From positions 1 to 7,165 of the forward strand of contig JBOHGT010000162.1 of assembly GCA_050700385.1 (NCBI GenBank): DNA of 7,165 nucleotides, written 5' to 3'. This document shows positions 1-6,005 of this stretch, piece by piece. Positions within the stretch are counted from its first letter, which is position 1. Every line of letters starts with the position of its first letter. The notes beneath the pieces are model-generated. The model saw only the letters and a program-made list of their open reading frames with translations. It searched no databases and was not told the origin of the DNA. Both the position numbers and the translations under genes were made by a program. The DNA comes from WHSY01 sp050700385 (GTDB lineage Bacteria; Actinomycetota; Actinomycetes; Mycobacteriales; Pseudonocardiaceae).

Positions 1-1032
1 GGGGGCGACGATCCGCAGCATCCGGGTGACCTCACGGATCCAGAGCTGCACCTCGATGTTCAGCAGCGGCCGGGTCCACCCCGGCTCGGTTTCGACCCGC
101 GCGACCGAGAGCAGCGCCAGGAAGCGCAGCACCGCCTGCTCGACGTCGTGCGGGGCCCGCTGCTTGGACACACCCCACTGCAGGACACCGGAGTTGGTGA
201 CGGCGTCCACCGCCTCGGGCAGGGTTCGGGCGGCCCGGATAACGCGCCGACCATGGCGCGGGTGGGGAAGTGCCGGCCCAGCCGCTGCCGAGGTCGATCG
301 GATCGGCCACGGGTTCGCCCAGGAACGCCTGCGCCATCGGCTGCCACGAGCCCGCCACGGCCGCGTCCGGAGCGGGCGTGGCGAGTACCGAGGCGACGTA
401 GGGGATGCCGAGCTCGAAGTCGACCTCGGGCACCACCTCGGCCGCGTCGAGCCGTTCCTCCCGCTGACCGAGTCGGAGTCGAATGGGGTGCCGAACACGG
501 TCGCGGCGAAGGCGCGCAGCTCGGCCGAGCGGGTGGCCCCACCGAGCGCGGCGGAGGTGGCGACGGGGGTGACCCGCCCCAGCGGGCGGCCCGGCTCGGC
601 CACCCTGAGCGTGGCGCCCAGCCGGCGTAGCAGCATCGCCACGTCGGTGCCCTGCGCGCCGTCGTAGGTGTGGAACTCGTCGAGCACCAGGTAGCGCAGG
701 CTGGTCGCCGACGCCGCCCACAGCGGCGTGTCCTCGGCGCGCAGCAGCAGGTCGAGCATCTTGTAGTTCGTCAGCAGGATGTCCGGCGGCTCCTCGCGCA
801 GCACGCGCCGGGAGTCGACGAGGTGCTGGCGGGTCGCGGTGCGGTGGCTGCCCTCGCCGCCGATGTAGACCCCGGCGCTGACCTGGTGCAGCCGTGCGTC
901 GTCGTGCAGGTACTCGGCGATGCGCCGGCCCCGGTCGGAGACCAGCGCGTTCATCGGGTACAGCACGATCGCCTTGATGCCCTGCTCACCGCGCGTCTTG
1001 GCCGCGGGCCAGCGGATCACCGAGCCGGCGGG
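1..1032 (-). pseudogene. DEAD/DEAH-box (YprA/COG1205- or DpdJ-like) helicase remnant, 5'-truncated, frameshifted, runs off left edge
   Basis: Read from 1032 downwards, the minus strand encodes the middle of a large SF2 helicase of the type found in defence islands. Visible are VLYPMNALVSD (motif Ia region), ILLTNYKMLDLLL, the Walker B/DEAH-type box LVLDEFHTYDGAQGTD, and VATSAALGG where the family has SAT (motif III, here SAA). The reading frame then changes three times, near 465, 282 and 230. It continues as EERLDAAEVVPEVDFELGIP, then LGRHFPTRAMVGAL, then RTLPEAVDAV and LLNIEVQLWIREVTRMLR, up to the edge. Adding one C (minus strand) at each break restores a single frame. Motif I (Walker A) is missing, because an in-frame TGA at 1035-1033 and unrelated sequence precede the fragment. 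A GTG at 1020 could be called a start but would give an ATPase without its P-loop. Family known; inactivation inferred. DpdJ versus another YprA-like subfamily is undecided. Confidence 0.82.
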
Positions 1033-1041
1033 TCATGTCGA

Positions 1042-1103
1042 CGGACCACAGCTTCGGTCATTGCTCGGCCGCGTTGCCGATCTCGCGGGCCACAGCTTCG
1101 GTC
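1042..1103. repeat. 18-nt direct repeat pair (1042-1059 and 1086-1103)
   Basis: The two copies read CGGACCACAGCTTCGGTC and CGGGCCACAGCTTCGGTC, a 17/18 match including 14 identical bases in a row, offset by 44 bases. The left copy straddles the stop codon of the small Cys-rich gene, about 10 bases from where recognisable helicase sequence begins. This may be a footprint of the rearrangement that truncated the helicase, or a local duplication of the end of the small gene. Confidence 0.7.
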
Positions 1104-1276
1104 CCACGGCCGTTGCCGGCCCGGTGCGGGCTGTCCGCCTGGTCGGGGAGGACGCATCGAGTGCACAGCAGCCCCTGCGGCCCGCCATGGAGGATCCGCA
1201 GTCCGTCGGGGTGCGTTCCGGCGCCGCAGCGGCACCCCTGCCGACGGTGGTCAGAGGACGGTGGGCCCCAGGACAT
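1058..1276 (-). CDS. Small Cys-rich hypothetical protein (72 aa), possible zinc ribbon
   Basis: This 72-residue reading frame has nearly all third codon positions G or C, which marks it as coding. It contains CRCG near residue 15 and LLCTRC near residue 37, separated by a THPDGLRILHGGPQG stretch. The two paired-cysteine groups suggest a zinc ribbon. I recall comparable small actinobacterial proteins with HHGGPxG between cysteines, but no named family. The ATG at 1276 lies inside the 3' end of the upstream Cys-rich gene (overlap 1251-1276), so the two are probably translationally coupled. Its stop lies about 25 bases before the helicase remnant and within a direct repeat, so its C-terminus may have been altered by the same rearrangement. 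Function unknown. Confidence 0.55.
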   Translation of the reverse strand: MSWGPPSSDHRRQGCRCGAGTHPDGLRILHGGPQGLLCTRCVLPDQADSPHRAGNGRGTEAVAREIGNAAEQ

Positions 1277-1427
1277 GGCAGCGCACGTCTCCAGGGACCT
1301 TGACCCAGCGGGGATCGGTCACGCGGGAGGCGACGACGCGCTGGGCGCAGTCGACGCACAGCCCGCCGTTGGGCAGCGGGTGGAGCCGGCCAGCCAGCAT
1401 CTTCGCGCCGCAGAGGGCCACGTACAC
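1251..1427 (-). CDS. Small Cys-containing hypothetical protein (at least 58 aa), N-terminus uncertain, possibly frameshifted
   Basis: From the GTG at 1427 the frame gives VYVALCGAKMLAG, HPLPNGGLCVDCAQRV, then WVKVPGDVRCHVLGPTVL and a stop. ALCG, LCVDC and RCH provide four Cys and one His in a pattern suggestive of a small zinc-binding fold. GC at third positions is very high throughout. There is no ribosome binding site before 1427, and the same frame reads on upstream without a start. A better coding signal upstream lies in another frame beginning with the ATG at 1555, which overlaps the end of the cobalamin-binding-protein gene. One added G in the GGG run near 1438 would join the two frames. 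The gene is therefore either a short intact protein or a frameshifted member of an operon led by the cobalamin-binding-protein gene. Role unknown. Confidence 0.5.
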   Translation of the reverse strand: MYVALCGAKMLAGRLHPLPNGGLCVDCAQRVVASRVTDPRWVKVPGDVRCHVLGPTVL

Positions 1428-1541
1428 GAGACAGCAGATCCCGGTCCGTCGCCGGAGGCATTGACGGCCGCCCCGGTGCCGGTCCGGGCGTTGTCGGAGG
1501 CGTGGCGCCGGTCATGCGGTGGCCGCCGAGGTGAGCGGTCG

Positions 1542-2492
1542 TCACGCACCGGCATGCATCAACGCAGGCGACACGCGGGTGGCCTGCTGCGGCTCCGGCT
1601 CGCCGAACACCTCGGGGTGCAGGATGCGGGCGAGGATCTCCGCGCCGTCCACGACGCGTGGCCCCGGCCGGCTGAAGTACGAGGTCGCGTCGACTGCCCA
1701 CACGTTGCCGTCGCGCACCGCCGGCAGATTCGCCCAGCCGGCGGGCAGCCGCGCTCGGGGCAGCTGCCGCAGGGTGTCGGCGATGGTGAAGCCGCACGGG
1801 GCGAGCACGACCGCCTCCGGTGCGTAGGCACCGATCTCCTCGGCTGTGGTGGTGCGCGAGGCGGCACCCGCCGACCCCAACGACGCCTCACCCCCGGCGT
1901 GCGCGACCTGCTCGGGGACCCAGTGACCGGGCGCGAACGGCGGCTCCAACCATTCGAGGACCAGCGTGCGCGGGCGGCGGGCCATACCGGCGCAACAGCG
2001 CTGCAGCGCGTCCAGCCGGGCGCGCAGCTCCCCGACGACCCGCTCGGCCTCGGCCTGCCTACCGGTCAGCTGCCCGACGGTGCGGATGTTAGCCAAGATG
2101 TCGGCGAGCGTGTTCGGTTCCAGCGACACCACGGTCGCCTCGACGTCCAGCCGCCGCGCCGCCTGCTGCACCGTGCGATAGCTGACCGCGCACACCTCGC
2201 ACAGTTCCTGAGTCAGGATCAACTCCGGCGCGAGCGCGCGCAACCGCGTCTCATCCAGGTCATAGATGCTGCCATGCCCGTCGAGCTGCGAGCGGACGGC
2301 GTGGTCGATCTCGACGCTGCTCATGGTCTGGTGCGGGATCCGGCTCGCGGTCAGCCGGGGCTTGCCGGTGACACCGGGCGGGTGGTCGCACTCGTGGGTC
2401 ACCCCGACCAGCGCCTCCTGCAACCCGAGGGAGCAGACGATCTCCGTCGCCGACGGCAGCAGCGAGACGATCCTGGGCGCATCGATCGTCAT
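1542..2492 (-). CDS. Cobalamin-binding protein-like (BtuF/TroA-type periplasmic-binding fold), about 316 aa
   Basis: The product starts MTIDAPRIVSLLPSATEIV, the usual opening of COG0614 cobalamin/iron-siderophore binding proteins. It carries HECDHP (residues 33-38), LTQELCEVCAVS (about 93-104), LEWLEPPFAPGHWVPE (about 179-194) and YFSRPGPRVVDG near the C-terminus. This set is characteristic of the actinobacterial and cyanobacterial proteins annotated as cobalamin-binding proteins. No signal peptide or lipobox precedes the domain, so it is probably cytoplasmic, or a non-secreted relative of BtuF, and no permease or ATPase gene is beside it. The ATG at 2492 was chosen because an AGG lies nine bases upstream. 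The ATG at 2498 and the GTG at 2522 are alternatives. The 3' end overlaps possible starts of the next small gene (GTGA at 1546-1543, ATG at 1555). Ligand identity is inferred from family resemblance. Confidence 0.85.
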   Translation of the reverse strand: MTIDAPRIVSLLPSATEIVCSLGLQEALVGVTHECDHPPGVTGKPRLTASRIPHQTMSSVEIDHAVRSQLDGHGSIYDLDETRLRALAPELILTQELCEVCAVSYRTVQQAARRLDVEATVVSLEPNTLADILANIRTVGQLTGRQAEAERVVGELRARLDALQRCCAGMARRPRTLVLEWLEPPFAPGHWVPEQVAHAGGEASLGSAGAASRTTTAEEIGAYAPEAVVLAPCGFTIADTLRQLPRARLPAGWANLPAVRDGNVWAVDATSYFSRPGPRVVDGAEILARILHPEVFGEPEPQQATRVSPALMHAGA

Positions 2493-2522
2493 CCCCATCA
2501 GCCTAGAGTTAGGAGCAGGCAC

Positions 2523-2551
2523 TAGCCACCGTCAGGACCTTGCGCCATACT
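2523..2551 (+). promoter_or_regulatory. Candidate promoter of the toxin-antitoxin pair
   Basis: TAGCCA (2523-2528) and CATACT (2546-2551) each match four of six consensus bases and are separated by 17 bases. The LexA-type palindrome begins at the last bases of the -10 element, a classic place for repression. The match is weak; the position relative to the operator and gene is the main support. Confidence 0.35.
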
Positions 2552-2567
2552 CGAACACATGTTCGAG
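2550..2567. promoter_or_regulatory. LexA/SOS-box operator
   Basis: CTCGAACACATGTTCGAG is an inverted repeat with perfect 8-bp arms (CTCGAACA and TGTTCGAG) around a 2-base centre. Its core TCGAACACATGTTCGA matches the actinobacterial LexA consensus TCGAAC-N4-GTTCGA at every defined position. It lies 57 bases upstream of the antitoxin-like start and 58 bases upstream of the divergent cobalamin-binding-protein gene. It could repress the former, and less clearly the latter, until DNA damage. Confidence 0.85.
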
Positions 2568-2624
2568 ACACGCCGATACCCCTCGCCTCCATCAGGTTCT
2601 CAACGCGAGCCGTACCCTGAGTCC

Positions 2625-3200
2625 ATGACCCTGTCAGCGCACGATGTCGCCGCTGTCCTCCGTGACCGGCTTCCTGGGCTGCCGACGAAGAAGCTGCACA
2701 AGCTCCTCTACTACTGCCAGGGCCACCATCTGGCCACCTTCGATGATCTGCTGTTCGTCGAGACGATTTCCGCCTGGGACATGGGGCCTGTTGTGGGCAG
2801 CCTCTGGTACGCAGAGAAGCAGGGCGACATGTCGAGGATTTACAGCGAGATGAACGAGGCTGAGCTGAACACCGTTGGCTACGTACTCAGCCGCTACGGC
2901 GCGTTGACCGGACAGGACCTCGAGAATCTGACACACAGTGAAGAGCCCTGGCAGCTGGCCAACAGCGGACGGCGGCCCGGCGAGAGCGCACGCATCAGGA
3001 CTGAGTGGATCAAGCAATATTTTGAGGCCAGCGGTAGCGCCGAGAGCGAAGACGATGACGTGCTGCTCGACTCGGCATCTGTCACGCAGTGGTTACAGGG
3101 GGCCGAGAAGCGACGCGAAGATCCCGTCCGACCGGACAGTCCCGAAGAAATCATGGCCAGGCTCGAAGAACTCCGGGCGAGGCTGACCCCTCGTGCCTAG
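2625..3200 (+). CDS. Panacea/SocA-domain (DUF4065) antitoxin-like protein, PanA-type, 191 aa
   Basis: Panacea proteins neutralise many unrelated toxins in bicistronic PanAT modules, and SocA, a proteolytic adaptor antitoxin, belongs to the same superfamily. Signature segments here are KKLHKLLYYCQGHHLATF (residues 22-39), FVETISAWDMGPVVGSLWY (44-62) and LTGQDLENLTHSEEPW (94-109). An acidic linker follows (about 138-149), then a C-terminal helix rich in E, R and L (about 173-188). The ATG at 2625 fits the family N-terminus; an upstream in-frame ATG at 2559 falls inside the LexA box and adds an atypical 22 residues. No strong ribosome binding site is seen. The stop overlaps the GTG of the next gene by 8 bases, showing tight coupling. 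GC is about 55% in 2821-2880 and 3001-3060 against 73% in a metE stretch, so recent acquisition is likely. The domain is secure; the antitoxin role is inferred from context. Confidence 0.88.
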   Translation: MTLSAHDVAAVLRDRLPGLPTKKLHKLLYYCQGHHLATFDDLLFVETISAWDMGPVVGSLWYAEKQGDMSRIYSEMNEAELNTVGYVLSRYGALTGQDLENLTHSEEPWQLANSGRRPGESARIRTEWIKQYFEASGSAESEDDDVLLDSASVTQWLQGAEKRREDPVRPDSPEEIMARLEELRARLTPRA

Positions 3201-3492
3201 CGGAGCGCGCCACTGGACGTTAGAAGGCTTCCTTGATCGGCTTGACGCCTGGGCGGAACTCGAGTCCCCTAAAGATGATCTGCGGCTGACCGTGACGGCC
3301 TGGATCATGACGCGCTACGACAACCCCTACCAAGGAGTCCGACGCGAGAACGGCTTCGCAAATCTGTGGTTCGGCGCCATACCGAACACAAGCGACAGCT
3401 CCGGAAACGTTGTCACCTGCTCGTACTGGATCGAGGAGTCCAACCGCACCGTGCGCTGTGACAATTTCGGCACGCTAAGTTTCCCCCTTTAG
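3193..3492 (+). CDS. Putative toxin partner of the Panacea protein (99 aa)
   Basis: This starts at a GTG overlapping the end of the Panacea gene and ends 9 bases before the convergent metE stop. I do not recognise a named family. An N-terminal helical part (about 8-40) holds LDRLDAWAEL and VTAWIMTRYDNPYQGVRR. It is followed by what looks like four short strands: GFANLWFGAIP (54-64), VVTCSYWIEE (73-82), RTVRCDNF (85-92) and GTLSFPL. A helix pair followed by an antiparallel sheet, with the order 'R..GF.NLW....V..Y.I.E..RTV', resembles RelE/ParE-type toxins in layout, but no diagnostic catalytic set is visible. Size, position and overlap match toxins of PanAT operons. There is no membrane segment, so a cytoplasmic target is likely. 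Its GC (about 57% in 3361-3420) matches the antitoxin gene. Gene reality is good; toxin role and fold are inference. Confidence 0.75.
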   Translation: MPSGARHWTLEGFLDRLDAWAELESPKDDLRLTVTAWIMTRYDNPYQGVRRENGFANLWFGAIPNTSDSSGNVVTCSYWIEESNRTVRCDNFGTLSFPL

Positions 3493-3501
3493 GGGATCTC
3501 A

Positions 3502-5799
3502 CTACGCGCCACCGGTACGTGCGCGGTGTGCTGCCGCGACCAGCTTGCGCAGCGCTGGCACGACCTCGGTGTAGCCGCGGGTCTTCAACCCGCAGTCGGG
3601 ATTGACCCACAACCGTTCCGCAGGAACGGTTGCGAGTGCGGCGTCGAGCAGGTCCACCAGCTCGTCCTCGTCGGGAACTCGGGGTGAGTGGATGTCGTAG
3701 ACGCCTGGTCCGACACCTCGGCTGAAGCCGATGGCGCGCAGGTCGCCGAGCACTTCCATGCGGGAGCGGGCCGCCTCGATGGTCGTGACATCGGCGTCGA
3801 GGCCGTCGATGGCCTCGATGACGTCGGTGAACTCCGAGTAACACAGGTGGGTGTGGATCTGTGTCGCGGTCGCAGCCCCGGCGGTGGCCAGCCGGAACGC
3901 CCCGACCGCCCAGTCCAGGTAGTGCTTACGGTCCCGGGCCCGCAGTGGCAGCAGCTCCCGCAACGCGGGTTCGTCCACCTGCACGATCCGGATCCCGGTG
4001 GCCTCCAGGTCGCGGATCTCGTCCCGCAGCGCCAGCGCCACCTGGGTGGCGGTGGTGGCCATTGGCTGATCATCGCGGACGAAGGACCAGGCCAGGATGG
4101 TCACCGGGCCGGTGAGCATACCCTTGACCGGCTTGCTGGTCAGCGACTGGGCGTAGGTACTCCACGCCACGGTCATCGGCTCGGGCCGGGACACGTCGCC
4201 GTGCAGGATCGGCGGACGCACGCACCGCGAACCGTAGGACTGCACCCACCCGTGCTCCGTGGCGGCGAAACCATCGAGCTGCTCGGCGAAGTACTGCACC
4301 ATGTCGTTGCGTTCGGGCTCGCCGTGCACCAGCACGTCCAGACCGATCTCCTCCTGTAGCCGTATCACCCGCTCGATCTCGCCGCGCATCCGCTCGGTGT
4401 AGCCGGTCTCATCCAGCCTGCCCGCCCGCAGATCCGCCCTGGCCCGCCGGATCTCCGTGGTCTGCGGGAAAGACCCGATGGTTGTGGTGGCCAGCGGTGG
4501 CAGCGTCAGCCGCGCTTGCTGAGCCTTGGCCCGCTCGGGGTAGGGGGCGCGGCGACCGTGCTCCGATCGCAGGGAGGCGATCCTGGCCCGCACGTGGTCG
4601 TCGCGGACGGCGGTGGTGCTACCGCGCCGCACCGCGTCCCTAGCATGGGCGAGCTCGTCGGTGACTGCCGGGTTGCTCTCACTCAGCGCCCGGCCGAGCA
4701 GCACCACCTCATCCACCTTCTGCCGCGCGAAGGCCAACCGGTCGCGAAGCATGGGATCGAGGCCGGGTTCGGCGTCCAGGTCGTAGGGCACGTGCAGCAG
4801 CGAGCAGGACGTGGACACCGCGAGCTGGCCGACCGAGCCCAGCAAGGTGGCGCAGACCGAGAGCGCGTGATCCAGGTCGGTGCGCCAGATGTTGCGGCCG
4901 TCGACCACCCCGGCCACCAGCGTCTTGTCCCGCAGTCCGGGCACGGTGGGAATCCGGTCGGCCGCTGCCGGCCCGGCAACCAGGTCCACCGCAAGCGCGT
5001 CGATCGCGGTGGCTGCCAGCACCGGCAGGGCGGGGCCGAGGTCGCCGAAGTACCCGGCGACCAGCAGGCGTGGCCGAGCCTCCAGCCCCGCCAGGTAGTC
5101 ATAGGCGCGGCGCAGCGCCAGCAGATCGGCATCGGAGCGGTCGGCGGCGAAGGCGGGCTCGTCCAGCTGCACCCAGATAGCCCCGGCCTCGGCCAACTGC
5201 TCCAGCAGGCGGGCGTAGCACTCTAGCAGCGGGTCCAGCAGGTCCAGGGGTGAGAATCCCTCGGTGGCGCCCGTGGCAGCTTTGGCCAGCAGCAGGAACG
5301 TCACCGGCCCGGGCAGCACCGGCCGGGTGTGCACGCCCAGATCCTGGGCCTCCAGGTACTCAACCACCGGCTTGTTCCCGGCCAGTGCGAACCGGGTGTC
5401 GGGCGCCAGTTCGGGAACCAGGTGGTGGTAGTTGGTGTCGAACCACTTGGTCAGCTCCAACGGCGCCACATCGTCGCGTCCCCGCGCCATCGCGAAGTAG
5501 GTGTCCACATCGGACAGTTCGAGGTCGCGGAACCGCTCCGGGATGGCGTCGAACAGGACCGCGGTGTCCAGCACGTGGTCGTAGAAGGAGAACGTGTTGC
5601 CGGGCACCGAATCCAAGCCGCAGTCGGCAAGCTCGGTGCAGGTCCGCGCCCGCAGGTCCCGGGCGGCAGCGGTCAGGCCGTCTTCGCCGAGATCGCCGGC
5701 CCAGTAGCTCTCCACCGCGCGCTTGAGTTCCCGGCGCGGGCCGATCCGCGGGTAGCCCAGCACCGTCGACCCGATCACCGGGATGGGGGAGTCGATCAC
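3502..5799 (-). CDS. metE: Cobalamin-independent methionine synthase (5-methyltetrahydropteroyltriglutamate--homocysteine S-methyltransferase)
   Basis: MetE moves a methyl group from 5-methyltetrahydropteroyl-triglutamate to homocysteine in the cytoplasm, making methionine without B12. At 765 residues it is full length. The N-terminal half begins GSTVLGYPRIGPRRELKRAVE. The catalytic half contains IGSFPQT (from residue 441), HGEPERNDMVQYF (from 492) and PVTILAWSF. The zinc ligands correspond to E. coli His641, Cys643, Glu665 and Cys726; here they are His651 and Cys653 (THLCYSEF), Glu675 (TTIEAARS) and Cys736 (DCGLKTRGY), with identical spacing. The GTG start at 5799 has AGGAG four bases upstream. 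The gene is convergent with the toxin-antitoxin pair and divergent from the methyltransferase gene. In actinobacteria metE is often under a cobalamin riboswitch; none could be confirmed here. No frameshift or missing key residue was found. Confidence 0.98.
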   Translation of the reverse strand: MIDSPIPVIGSTVLGYPRIGPRRELKRAVESYWAGDLGEDGLTAAARDLRARTCTELADCGLDSVPGNTFSFYDHVLDTAVLFDAIPERFRDLELSDVDTYFAMARGRDDVAPLELTKWFDTNYHHLVPELAPDTRFALAGNKPVVEYLEAQDLGVHTRPVLPGPVTFLLLAKAATGATEGFSPLDLLDPLLECYARLLEQLAEAGAIWVQLDEPAFAADRSDADLLALRRAYDYLAGLEARPRLLVAGYFGDLGPALPVLAATAIDALAVDLVAGPAAADRIPTVPGLRDKTLVAGVVDGRNIWRTDLDHALSVCATLLGSVGQLAVSTSCSLLHVPYDLDAEPGLDPMLRDRLAFARQKVDEVVLLGRALSESNPAVTDELAHARDAVRRGSTTAVRDDHVRARIASLRSEHGRRAPYPERAKAQQARLTLPPLATTTIGSFPQTTEIRRARADLRAGRLDETGYTERMRGEIERVIRLQEEIGLDVLVHGEPERNDMVQYFAEQLDGFAATEHGWVQSYGSRCVRPPILHGDVSRPEPMTVAWSTYAQSLTSKPVKGMLTGPVTILAWSFVRDDQPMATTATQVALALRDEIRDLEATGIRIVQVDEPALRELLPLRARDRKHYLDWAVGAFRLATAGAATATQIHTHLCYSEFTDVIEAIDGLDADVTTIEAARSRMEVLGDLRAIGFSRGVGPGVYDIHSPRVPDEDELVDLLDAALATVPAERLWVNPDCGLKTRGYTEVVPALRKLVAAAHRARTGGA

Positions 5800-6005
5800 A
5801 GCTCTCCTCTCGCGAACTTGCTGACGATGGCCGGAGGGTTATACCCACCCGCCACGGGACGGTACCCCTCGGGCCTCAGCGGGAGTCGGCCCGCGTCGCG
5901 GCAGGTGCTGTGACGGGACCGGCCGGAAGCCGGTCACCAGCATCGGGCGGCGCCCGGTCGGTCGAGCTGACCGTGCTGAGCGTCAGGGATACTCGGCGTG
6001 TGTCA
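5800..6005. other. Divergent intergenic region between metE and the methyltransferase gene, rich in short inverted repeats
   Basis: This 206-base gap must hold the promoters of both divergent genes. It contains GGGTTATACCC (5836-5846), CCCGCCACGGG (5848-5858) and ACCGG-7-CCGGT (5918-5934). On the metE strand a possible -10, TATAAC (5843-5838), would give a short leader of about 30 bases, but no -35 fits well. Further upstream on the metE strand, GGTG, CCGG and GGTCCCGTCAC appear in an order vaguely like the core of a cobalamin riboswitch. The conserved CGCAACTG-type and 3' GCCAGGAGACC-type boxes are not matched. Confidence 0.4.
5967..5993 (+). promoter_or_regulatory. Candidate promoter of the methyltransferase gene
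   Basis: CTGACC (5967-5972) and GATACT (5988-5993) each match four of six consensus bases but are only 15 bases apart. Transcription would begin near 6000, so the mRNA would be almost leaderless. That fits the absence of a ribosome binding site before the ATG at 6006. Confidence 0.25.

Noticed and set aside
26..667. Plus-strand open frame opposite the helicase remnant
   Set aside because: No motifs; the opposite strand has clear helicase signatures.
1035..2525. Long plus-strand open frame of about 496 codons
   Set aside because: It is antisense to the cobalamin-binding-protein gene and the Cys-rich genes, has no family motifs, and is rich in R, P and A as expected of a GC-bias shadow.
2559..2624. 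Upstream ATG start for the Panacea gene
   Set aside because: It lies inside the LexA palindrome and close to the predicted transcription start, and it adds 22 residues not typical of the family N-terminus.
3482..3496. TCCCC-CTTTA-GGGGA hairpin between the convergent toxin and metE genes as a bidirectional terminator
   Set aside because: The stem is only 5 bp, has no T run, and overlaps the toxin stop codon; it is too weak to call.
5850..5960. Cobalamin riboswitch in front of metE
   Set aside because: Only fragments of the conserved core are present, and spacing to the partial 3' box is too short. It is left as an observation rather than called as a feature.
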